Of a stretch of DNA of 64,000 nt, positions 35,215-47,200 are shown piece after piece (within the stretch, counting starts at the first letter, position 1; each line of letters starts with the position of its first letter). The position numbers and the translations under genes were made by a program. The notes under the pieces were generated by a model. The model was not told the origin of the DNA and did not search any database. It was given only the letters and a program-made list of their open reading frames with translations. Where the stretch lies: contig CM043953.1 in NCBI GenBank assembly GCA_014529385.2, positions 64,515,372-64,579,371 on the forward strand. The letters run 5' to 3'. The DNA is from Adiantum capillus-veneris. Lineage: Eukaryota; Streptophyta; Polypodiopsida; Polypodiales; Pteridaceae.

Positions 35215-38200
35215 CTGTCACATGCCAAAAACAAAAACCCTTTCTGTGAGCTATCCCAACAAGGTGAAGGGTCACGTTGGCATTCTTAAACAAAATAGCT
35301 GAACAAGTATAAAAAATGTTAAAGAATTTAAGATGGCCCACCCAAAAATAAAAAGTATTGTAAAGGATGTGTGTGTGGGTGTGTGGGGGTGTGTGTGTGT
35401 GAGAGAGAGGGAGGGGGGGAGGGGGGGGGGGGTTGTTGTGTGTCAAGAAACGAGTGCAAAAGAGGTTTTTTAAACTTCAAGATTTAGCATTGAAGAACAA
35501 ACAATGATTTGAAGGTATCTACTTATAAATGTACTTGCCTTATCTAGAAAGCTAAAAAAACCAACCAAGCACTAAGGCTTCACCACTGGCACGCCAAACA
35601 TGAAAAGGATCCATATGGGGCTTTAAATGAAAGGACGCACTTATGCCCAACTCCATCCTTCAGTAAGGCTTGCTTTAGAGAGCCAAAAACAGAGCAGAGT
35701 TCAAAAAAAAGAGGGAAACATGAGTAATGTTTTCAGGCATACACAAGACAACCAATGAATAAGGACAGCAATTCAATGATATCAGCCAAAACCTACGTCC
35801 ATGTTAGCCCAAGCTTTATCACCACTTATTACAGTTCTTTGACCAATGCCTTGAGGCAACACTTGTATCTTTCAACTTATGCACAACTCATCAAGCCAAA
35901 AACCACTCCCTGCCTTAGTTCTCTTGAGTTGTGGGCACACCAAATTCTCCTCTAGGCTAATAGAATGGAAAAACGTGATGATTGCAACCTCCTTGATTCT
36001 TGAAGCTTACCCGTTTAGCATAAAAAAGGAAGCGAAAGTATAGCCAAACTAGCCATTCAAAAGCTGGCCGTTCCAAGAACCTTCTTCAGTTTTTTTCACA
36101 AGAGAAAACACTTATAATAAAAGAGAGGCCCTTTAGAGCACTGTACCACAAAAAAAAGTAATGAACAAGAGTAATAATGAAGTTGTAGGCTTCTTTACAC
36201 CAGAAACAAAAGCTTCACGTATTTCTCAAAATAAGCAGAGCAAGGAAGAAAATTGTTAGCTAAATAGAACGAACAAAAACCCATAATATGGAAGAAAATG
36301 TCACCAAGAGGTGTATTTTTCCAATTGCCTTCTTTAAATATTTATTGCATATTTTTATTTTTTTATTTTTGCTTGTTTTCCCCCTGAACCCTTGAAAAGA
36401 TGGAAGTGCGCAATGCATGGCCAATGTGAAACAGCTGCAGCCAAACAGGTTTTCTCTCATCGGGAATCTAGGTTGGTCAATCAGTGTCTGGTCCGGGCCA
36501 ATTAGCATTGAATTCTAATGAGTATGGAAGTGTGTGCATTGTGCACACCTAAATGGAACTTGAGCCACGCCGTAAGTCACTCACAACTTTATAAGTTGGG
36601 AGGAGTTACGAAACTCAAACCATAAGGGGCATAATGGACACATGTCAACAGCAGAGCAACCAGCTTGACAACTCACCACATAGGAAGCACAGGGCCAGCT
36701 TGGGGGAGCTTGTCACAAAGTGATGACGTGGCATGCCCTCGAGGAGGGCAGACTTTGGCCAGAAAGAGGTCAATGCCCCACTGAAAGATGCAGAAGAAGC
36801 GGTACCAACTTGCAAAACCAAGCTGAGAAGCCAAAAATGGAAGGACCTTAAATTTTATAAGTTGTACCAACTTATAGGTCCGATGGGGCCCAAAGGGACT
36901 AAAGGCTAAAAAGAAGGCGTAAAAGAACTGATGACGTGGCAGCTGTACAAACCTACGATCTGCACTGCTAATCGTACCAACCTCCGCAAATTACGCTCCG
37001 CTTTTCATGTATACTGCTTTTGGAAGAACAAGGCCTGTAAATAAAGTGTCAGGGCCTTAGTTTCAGGCAAACACGCTAGGGAGCACTGTTGAGACGAGGA
37101 CCCTCGGACATTGTACTTTGAGGTGCATTAACAATAAAGAAATACCGAAAGGGGCGCCAGTCTTTGGAGCCAATCTCTCTGGACGCGGAACTTCGTCGTG
37201 TCATGTCAACTCTCTCTCAGTTTCGTTCAATTCTTTCAATTTGCTCATGAGTTGTGGTAGATTCTCGACTTGGTGTCGAAGTCTGTTACAAAGCCCAAAA
37301 TGAGATTGGGGGCTGCTCTTGACTTTCTCAAGTTTGAAGCTTTAATGGAAAGCTTGCCTTCTCCCTTGTCTCATGTAGCGCAATGATTCCGCTCTCGTGC
37401 ATCTCTTTCCCCCTTACACATATGATAATGCCCCACTAGTTGGGCTTCTCAAATGACTATGTAGTATGTCCAATATTGTGGGTTTTATGCGCATTTGCCA
37501 AGGAAAGAGCCTTTTGAACACGAACCGGATTAGCTAATTGCTAATTCCCCAAAGGTATGGACAGTTGCATCGCGATAGATCGTGAAACAGACACGGGAAA
37601 ACTCGTCCAAATCAAAGGACGCCTTGGAAGTGCTGTGAAAGCATTGTTTTTAACTTGTAAGGTTTTATTGAGTTTTTGGACAGATTCATACCATTTTTAA
37701 AAGGTGACCGACTGCCCACTCACTTAATAAGTGGGCAGCCTATGATTAAATAAAGCAGTAAAAACTAGCCAACAATTTTTCTCTCTTTTTCTGGCAGAAG
37801 AGCCCTATAAAAATATTATTATAAAACTAAATAAATAAAAAACGAAAAACGACCGTGATCTTTACGCGAGCAACCAATGCTCTGCTATCTTTGCTGTGGC
37901 CAAGGAGCTATAAAAGCATCACACGCCCTCACTCAGAAGGGAAGATCAGTTTTTGCAAGAAGAAGATGTTGCTGCAGATTTCATCCGCAAAGAAGACATT
38001 GCCAGTGATGCCCATGGCTGCCCCAAGTGTATCAGATGTCGCCAAGACCCAGTGCGCGAGTTCCCTCGCGAAGAAGTGCCTACAGAGCGTGTTTCCATCG
38101 CGACAAGTTGCTGTTTTTCTCTGTTTTCAGCCCATAAACGTCGTAGACGGGGCTGATTTATGAGAAGGAACCCGAGAACACACCTCTTTTGTGTGTAGGG

Positions 38201-41200
38201 TTGGAAGAGAGGATTTTCTATGTAGAGATCTCTTCCGGGGAATTGCTTTTCGAGAACCGAGTTGCGTTTCGAGCGTCGAGACTTTGAAGGTAACGATTTT
38301 CATGTTATGAACTCTAAGTATTTGTTTGCATGTGTACTTCCTCTTAGTGAGGGAGTAGGAGCAGAGGAAGGCATGAGCCTCTGCAAGAGAAAGCGCTCTG
38401 AGGAACTAGAGCCAGATCAACCCAAGGGTTTCATACCCAAGTTTGGGAAGTACATCCACGGATCGGAGAGAGGTAGTCTCTCGAGTTGTGATCCAGAAGT
38501 TGAGATTCCCAAGTAAGGTCTTCGTGTCCGGGAAAGCAGAGTTGTTCTGCAGGAAGACGCCTCTAGAAGAGTCAGAAAAGAGTTGCAGGGATGCCATGCT
38601 CTGAGTCTGGAAGGTGAGATCCAGAGGCGAGAACCTTGATTCTCGAGGATTTGGAATAAGGAACGGAAGTTCCTTGGAATAGGGTTTTGCCCTAGGAATA
38701 GGAAGCCAAGGCTTCCGGGAACCATCAAGTCTTATTCTAGAACAAACATGGTAATACGTTCAGTTCATGTCACAAACAGGTGACGTGGCATACTAGAGTT
38801 GTAGACCGGACACTCGCACACACCCTTGGTCATGGGCAGCCCCGCAAATGCGCTAAATGCTGACATGTCACTGCCATACAGCGCGTTTTGTGGCGCGTTT
38901 TGCGGCAGCTTGACGTAGCTTTTGGATCTTGCTTTATTTTACGCAATGTAGAAAGAGAGAGAGAGGCTTTGAGTTGACTTGCTTTATTTTGTGAAAATTG
39001 CAAGAGCTTGTGAGAGACAGAAAGCTTTTGCTTTATTTCTGGCAAGGCTTTTGATTTTCAACTTTTGGGGCTTTGCTTTTGGCATCCCTTGTAAACCTTT
39101 AAATAAGTGGGTAGGCCTCCCACTCTGCAAAGCTAAAAAGCACGACAAAAAGCAAAAGAAAGGCGGTGACTTCCCGGGTTATTTGGGTCATCAGTCTATA
39201 TTTGAATCGGCAAGAAAGCAGAAGAAGCGTGTTTGATTTGAAGGAGTACCCAGTTCTTCTTCTTCTTCTTCTGAGAGTTCTTCTAGCTCCTCTCATTCGA
39301 GCGAAGAAGACAGAAAAGGTAAAAAGAGAAGCAGAAAGCAAAGCTTTGGAAAGGGCAAAAAAAAGGCAAAGAAGCCTAAATCTCGCCCCGTGGTTGACAG
39401 TTCTACAAAGGACTCGTCTTCAGATAGTTCGAACTCTGATGACAGCAGCTTTTATGCAAAGAAGAAGAATTTTTATAAAGCCAACCAGTATGACTTTTTG
39501 GAAGATAAAAGCAAGAAAGTCCGAGAGTTTAAGGAAGGTGGACAGTCAATAAAATTTGACACATTTTCTGGTTATAGAGATGCTTCAAAGGCTTTGTCTT
39601 TTATACAGCAGTTTGACACAGCTTTCTCTGGAGGGCGTTACTCAGAGCACTCCAAGCTTCGGAGAGCTGCCTCTTACTTCGAGGCATAGTTGTTTCCCTG
39701 CGTACGTCCGGCTGCCTTCCGTACCGTACGGTACTTCCGTACGGAATCCGTACGTACCGTACGATTCCGTACGTGCATGGCTTTAAAAAAAAAAAATCGG
39801 CCGTCGGTTGCTTATCCGCCTGGTTGGACTCTTTGGGCGAGCCTTTTTATAAGCCAACCTATCTTATTACCACATTACAGAGTAGCAGAAGTTAGAACTC
39901 AGTCTCAAGAGTCTGCACAGTGTCTTCACAGAGACAAAGAAAGTGTGGAACGCCGCCGATAAGGTTCTCCCTCCCTCCCTCCCTCCCTCCCTTTGTGTTT
40001 GGAGTCAGCAAGCCTGAAGGAGGCACTCTAGAGTCGTGACCTCGCGAAAGATTGTAAGTTTTGTATTCAACTTTGAAGTTTGCGTTAATTGTGTTGCACA
40101 GTTATCATGCCTCGTCGACCTAATCCTCTTTGGGCCGAGCACACCAATGTCCTGAGAGTTGTCAACACAAGAGGCCAAGCAGGTTCAGGGACTCGCACTT
40201 GGGTGTGCAAGTACTGCGGAGAGCAGATGACCAGTACAATTACCAAGGTTTTGAAGCACCTCACTGGTATTGGCACCACTCGACATTGTGGGGGTTGCGA
40301 GACTATCCCGCAAGCATTGAGGGATGCCTTGATTTTGGAGCATTTTCCTCCAGGATCTACTACATCGTCACAGTCAAGGGGAGCACGTGCAGCAGCAACA
40401 ACAGCAGAGGATGCCTTGCAGGATGCATTACTTGGAGATATTGACGGCTCTGCGTCTGCAGCGCCATCATTTGCAGGCACTAGTAGAAAGAGAGCTCGTG
40501 TTTCACAGGGTGAGGATGAGGGTGTTAGTGCTTCAGCAGCAAGTGCAGGTGGGGTTGAGGGTGTACGTGGCCCAAGGCAAACCACATTGCCATCACGTGT
40601 GCACAATGATTCATGGGTAAAAGAGCGACAGAAAGTTGCAGAGATGGAGATTGCGCGGACTCTCATAGAGTGCAACATTGCATTCAATGTGTTGAAGACT
40701 GATCAATGGAAGAGGATGGTGAGAGCTATTTCACAAGTTGGTGCTACAGATTCCTAGAATGGTCTTGACTACCAAAAGATGCGCACTACCATGCTTGACG
40801 ACCAAAAAGAGATCATAGACCGAGCATTGACTCCAGTGAAGGTTGGGTGGCAACAATTTGGATGCACTATTCTTTCTGATGGGTGGAGTGACACGCAGAG
40901 GCGCCACATTATCAATATCCTTGTTTCCTCCTGCTTGGGCACATACTTCTTACGAGCCGTGGATGCAAGGAAAGCTCGAGAACGCATTTCTGCGGAGTTC
41001 ATCTTCAAACATATTCGCCAGGCCATCAAGGAGGTTGGGGAGAAGAACGTCGTGCAGGTAGATACTGATTCCTGACCGTGTGGCATGCACATTTGAATTT
41101 TGCATACATTGTCCAACGTAATAATGTCCACACTTCATTTAATATCTTGTCATGACTCATTGTAGGTGGTCACTGATAATGCCTCCAATTGCAAGGCCAT

Positions 41201-44200
41201 GGGGGATATGGTGGAGCCTGAGTTCAAGCACATTGTGTGGACACCATGCGCTGCACATTGCCTAGACCTTCTCATGGAGGACATAGGCAAACTTCCCTGG
41301 GTGCAGCCTACAGTGTCTGATGCGTCTAAGCTTACCACTTTTTTCCGCAAAAAACACAAGGCCTTGGCAATCTTCAGGAGCCACAGCATAGTAGACATGG
41401 TGCGTCCCTCGAAGACCAGATTTGCATACATATATCTGGTGCTTCAGAGGCTGTTCAGATTGAGAGATCCACTGTTGCAAGCAGTTGTGGATCCAAAGTG
41501 GAGATTGATGCACCACGCTCAGTCAGAGGCGACCAAGTACATTCAAAGAAAGGTTCTTGATGAGACCTTCTGGACACAGGTGCAGTCCTTGGCAGTGGCT
41601 CTACAGCCATTGTATGTACTACTACGGGTCACAGACATGGAGGGCTCTACACTTGGGTTGGTGTATCATCTGTTTATACAGATGAAGACACACATTTCTG
41701 GATGTACCTCATTGACACAGGATCGGTAAGTACAAACTACAAAGTGCTCTAATGTCCTCATGTGACATGTCTATTTATAATTTTTCAAAACACATACTTA
41801 CTATGACTATTTTGTTTGCAGTCGTGATGATATTTTGGCTATTGTAGAGACTCGATGGCAGTTCATGCGTCGTCCCATCCATGGGATGGCTGCAGTTCTC
41901 CATCCTCTCTACAAGAGCCAAGAATTGTTTGAGGAGGCTTCATTGCTCACACTACGCTCTGAATATCTGAACATTATATACGATGAGGATGAGCAATTGA
42001 TTCTGGATTCAGAGATGAGTAGCTACATGAACAATTTAGGACCCACCTTTGTGCGGTCCGTAGCATTGAGAAAGGAAGCTACCAAACTTCCTTTAACATG
42101 GTGGCAAAACTATGGACGCCAGGGCCTTCCCAAGTTGTGCCACCTTGCATTGCGCATCCTTTCTCAGGTAAATACTGAAGTCTAAATTATAATTTATATT
42201 TATGGCATGATGAATCTATATTGTCACACGTGACACTTGTGACCCATGAGTGTTCGCTATTTGAATTGCTATAGGATTGCTCAGTTGGGGCATGCAAGCG
42301 CAACTGGAGTGCATACTCTCTGTAACAGACTTGGACACTCCAAGTCAAGAATCAACCGCGACAGCACCAAATAACCACTTCAAAACAATTCACAAATCAC
42401 AATAGATTTGCACTGGCCCGGCGGAGTTCCGTGCCTAGAGATATTGGCCCCAAAGACTGGCGCCCCTTTCGGTATTTCTTTTCATATTAATCAATCATCA
42501 AAGTACAAGAGAGCGGTTAGGGTTTCACTCTCAGACTCTGCGTCCACATGCTCTGAGAAGTGAGGCCCTCACCACTAATTTAAAGGATACAAGGGATGCC
42601 CAAAAGCAGAGCCCCAAAAGCTTTTAAAATCAAAAGCATCAGTTCTCTCTCTCTCTTAGAGAGTCTTTTCTCTTTTTTTTATAAAAAAAAAAGCAAAAGC
42701 ACTTGGAAGAGATTTCAGCTTTGAAGTCAAAGATGGCAAAATCGTTTGACATGAAAGACTCTCTCTCTCTTAGAGAGTCTTTTCTCTTTTTTTATAAAAA
42801 AAAAGCAAAAGCAAAATTCGCGTCGCTCATCATTTTCCAAAAAAAAAATAAAAAATAAAAAATTTAATAATCCGCCTCCGCGATTTCCGAAAATTAGGGT
42901 TTCTGGCAGAAATTAGGGTTTGCAGGAATTTTAGGGTTTCTGCTGTCCGCCACGTCATCACTTTGTGACATAACCCCCTCTTGAAAGCATTGTAATCGAC
43001 CGCGATTACGCCTGCAAAACCGACAAAAGCTATAAACCGTCTTAGCAGACACTGACTGTTAGTACCTACGTACTAGGAACGCACATCTAGCACATGTACA
43101 AAATCGACAGTCACATCACACGACATCACAAGACATCACATGACATTCAACATTCATTCGGATCTTAGACCATGATTTATCGGCAATGTAGCTAGCAATC
43201 ACATCTAGGTCCAATCGGGACCTCATCGATGTCCGATTGGCTAACCCCTATTGCAACCATGTCTATTCGAGATCAATCAGACCAAAATGCTGCAGTCATT
43301 TCGGCTATCAGTTCCTGCACTCACAAGAAGTCAAGAACAAATCAGTATCGTAATCAGGAATTCCATTTCATAAAGTCATCTAGCAGAATACTGTCAGCTC
43401 TCAGTATCCCTGAAGCTCAAAGAGACATCAGTGACTTTAGTATCAAAATCGAGGCATCTGTTGACAAAGGAGTGGAGTAACTCCCCTCTTGTGCATCCCA
43501 CTGCACCAGATCTTCGGCCAAGCTGAATTCTGGGTTCCATTTGGAGTAGACTATGCTAAACCAAAACATCGAGGTAAAGTTTCACAATCCGAGGAGTATC
43601 TGCTAGGTCCTCCTCCTCCATCCACTTCGCATCAAATGCAGGAAAGTTCTTGAACTTAACCAAGAACCCGCCTTCGGACTTTACCTTTCTTCGTATCATT
43701 ATGTGCCAAAATCTGTTCAGGAACAAGGATCTCCTCGTTTTCTTCCACTTTGGGTTGCTCGTCAGGCTCCCCATCATCAGGCACATCACCCTTAACAGGT
43801 TTCAAGAGACTCACATGCAATGCATTATGAATCCTCCAAGTATCTGGCAGTTCCAATCGGAAGGAGACATCATTTATCTTGTCAGTAATCTGGAAAGGTC
43901 CGTAGTATCACATACTAAGCTTTGGAAAAAGCCTCTCCTTTCCCTGTTTCTTTCTTAGGCGTGCCTTCTCAAAAGTAAGAGCACCCAATCATCCTCCTTC
44001 AGTTTCCAGTCGCGACGATGGCGATCCGCTGCCTTTTTCTGTCGTTCTTGAGACTCCTGCAAAGTCTCGCGAACCTTGGCAAAAGCCGTATCCAAATCTC
44101 GCGAATATTCATCCGCTTCAAATTTCTAATCTTTCGTGCTCAGGAAGGATGGAACCTTCGCAGCAGTTTCAACAATCTCGCATGGCATCTTCCCCGTCGA

Positions 44201-47200
44201 AGAGTGTATCGTGTTATTGTAGGCAAATTCCACCAAAGGTAAGTTCTTTTCCCATTGAGTCTTCTGTTCCGAGATACAAGACTTCAATAAATCTAAAATC
44301 ACTTAATTGGCAATCTCAAATTGCCCGTCAATCTGCAAGTGGAACGATGACGAGAACTGCAACCGCGTGCCAATGTTCTCCCAAATTGCCTTCCAAAACA
44401 AACTCATAAATCTGGGGTCTCTGTCGGAGAGAATCGTCTCAGACGTGCCATGTAATCGGAAAATCATCGTGATCATTCTGTGTTCTTGGGAGATCAAAAA
44501 TGAAATCCATTTCAATATTTTCCCAGGGGCGGGTGGGTATGGGTAAAGGCTGTAACAATCCCTGTGCCTTATGCCTGTCAAACTTGACCTTCTGGCATAC
44601 CAAGCAACTGCGCACAAATTCTTCCACATCCTTCTTCAGTCTCCGCCAAAAGAAATCTCTCTCTACCCCTTTCATGGTGGTAGCAATGCCGCGGTGACCT
44701 GTAAAAGGTGGACAGTGACAATCAGTCATAACCTTTTCCCTCAACGGCTGTGTAACGCACAACATAGTCTTTTTCATCAAGTAGCCTTCCCGAAGGGAGT
44801 ATCCCGCTACTGTCTCCCCATCCCGTATCCGTGTAAAAATATCTGCAAAATCTGTATCTGTGGCATACTGATTGACCATATCCTCGAAGCTCCTATGATG
44901 TATCGCGGAAATAGCCAGAACCAACGGTTTCCGAGACAAAGCATCTGCCACCACATTCTTCTATCCCTGCACATGGACAATCTGGAAGTGAAACTGTGAC
45001 AAGATGTTCGCCAACCGCATCTGCTTTTCCGAAAGCTGCTTCTGTGACAAGAAGTAGCGCAAACTCTGATGGTCTGTAAAGACAGTAAAATCCGCTCCGA
45101 GTAGGTAATGCCGCCACTGAGTAAGAGCATGGATAACCGCCAAAAGCTCTTTCTCATAAATCTGTGCTGTCATCTCCGGCCTAGAGAACAAACGACTCTC
45201 GTAAGCTATGACATGGCCTTCTTGCATCAAGACCGCACCCAGACTACGACCACAAGCATCACAAAATACTTCAAATGACTTCTGCAAGTCCGGCAAAGTC
45301 AAATCTGGTCCCGTAGTCAATTTCTCTTTCAATGTCCGAAAGGCAATCACCTCTGTGGGTCCCCACGAAAAAGGTACTCCTTTCTGTGTCAAGGTATGCA
45401 AAAGGGGAAGCAACCTCTGCAAACTTTCGTATGAACCGCCTGTAGTACGAACACAGTCCCAAGAAGCTTCTAGCTTCATGGACATTCCTCAAATCGGGCC
45501 AATCACGGATAGTCTCTATCTTGGCCGGGTCCATTTGCACTCCTGCTGTTGACACAATGTGTCCCAAAAAGTGTATCTCTGGTAGGAAAAATTCACTTTT
45601 CTTTGCATTAATCACTAACGTGTGATCTCGTAATGCCTGAAAAACTTGAAGCAGATGATCGCTGTGTTCTGCCTCATTCTTGGAGAAAACAATGATGTCG
45701 TCAAAGAAAGTGTCAACAAATAGCCTGTACTCTCGAAAAATCCTGTTCATCATCCGGTTAAATGTCACAGGAGCATTGGTTAAGCCAAAAGGCATCACCA
45801 AAAACTCAAATACCCCAAAAGTCGTCCGAAAAGCTGTCTTGTAGACATTTCCTGGCGCTATCCTGATCTGATGATATCCACTCTTCAAGTCAATCCTGCT
45901 AAAGCACGAGGATCCCTGTAACCTGTCGAGTATATCATCGATCCTAGGAATCGGAAATCTGTTCTTGATGGTGATTTCATTGAGAGTGCTATAATCGATG
46001 CACATTCTCCAAGATCCGTCTTTCTTCAAAACCAACAATACTGGAGAGCAATACGGTGAAGTACTAGGCTGGACAAGACCCTTTTCCAAGAGGTCTTTCA
46101 CTTGGTTCATAATCTCTTCATTCTGTACTCGGCTCACACGATAAGGTGGTCGATTCGGTGGCGTGCTTCCAGATATCAGATCAATCGTATGATCTTCAGG
46201 CCCTCTCAAAAGCAATCGGCATGAGCGTGGAGAAAAAAATCTTGGCGTTCTTTTCTTCAGGTCAAAACATATTCAACCTTTATCCATCGTTCAGTTCTCC
46301 CAAAAGAATGAGTAAGAAAACTGAAGTTCATCAAGTACAATCTCTAAGCCCTTCATTTATCAAAGTCGCTTTCTCGGCCCGGTAGTCAACCACGGCGTAG
46401 TTCTTGTGGTACCAAGGGATCCCGAGTAGAACGTCACTCACGTGCCCTGAACACCCTTGTCATTGCAAACGAAGTTTGCCAATGCTCGGTGTAATGGCAA
46501 CATCCCATCCGGGTGCCAGTCGAACTACCTCCGCCTGTGGCGTCAGTCTGTCGGACGTAGTTCCAAATCGAGCCGCCAATTCCAAGTGAAAAGAAGTTGG
46601 CCTTGGCTCCTTCAAAAGAGCTTCCTCATCCTTCACTTTGCCCCGAAAGCGGCAAAGTTTGTACTTTCATTCATTAGATTCGGTGCAGGTCCCACGCCAT
46701 GTGGTACCAGTTCTGCTTTTCTATTTGCCTTTTCTGCCACATTCCTCAGCTGCTCTCAAACTCTCAGACCTGTCGTCGTCTTTATCATTCTGTTCTTTCT
46801 GTGCCTTATTAGGGCACTTTGCGGAAATATGTCCATGTTCCCCGCATGCAAAGCACTTCCCCTCTCTGATGAAGCGAGCTCTCTCCTCAAGAGTAAGCTT
46901 GGGTCGTGCATCCTTTTTTTTTCTTTGGGTTGCTCTTTTTCATTCTACTTTCATTCCCAGAAGTCTGTTCGGCTCGTTGTGTCATGGTCTCATCTGTGGG
47001 GTAGGTCAGACTGCCAGAGTGAATGGCAAAGCCCCGCTTCGCATGACTCATCAACTCCTGAATAGAAGCTGACTTCTGTTCCAAGCAGTGATCTCGGATC
47101 TCTGTAGGTAGACCCAAGGTAAACCGCTCAATCTGTTCTCTGAACGAGATCTTCTTGAATGAAGAGGCGGGTAGAAAAGAGCTCCAGAATCTTTCACAAT

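Noticed and set aside
38006-38156. Zinc-ribbon protein from the 'CPKCIRC' frame at 37953-38156
   Set aside because: One short frame, no second Cys pair in place, and no family match that I can recall.
40089-40106. Upstream start for the hAT transposase at a TTG codon
   Set aside because: The ATG at 40107 starts directly before the BED-finger region and is the natural eukaryotic start.
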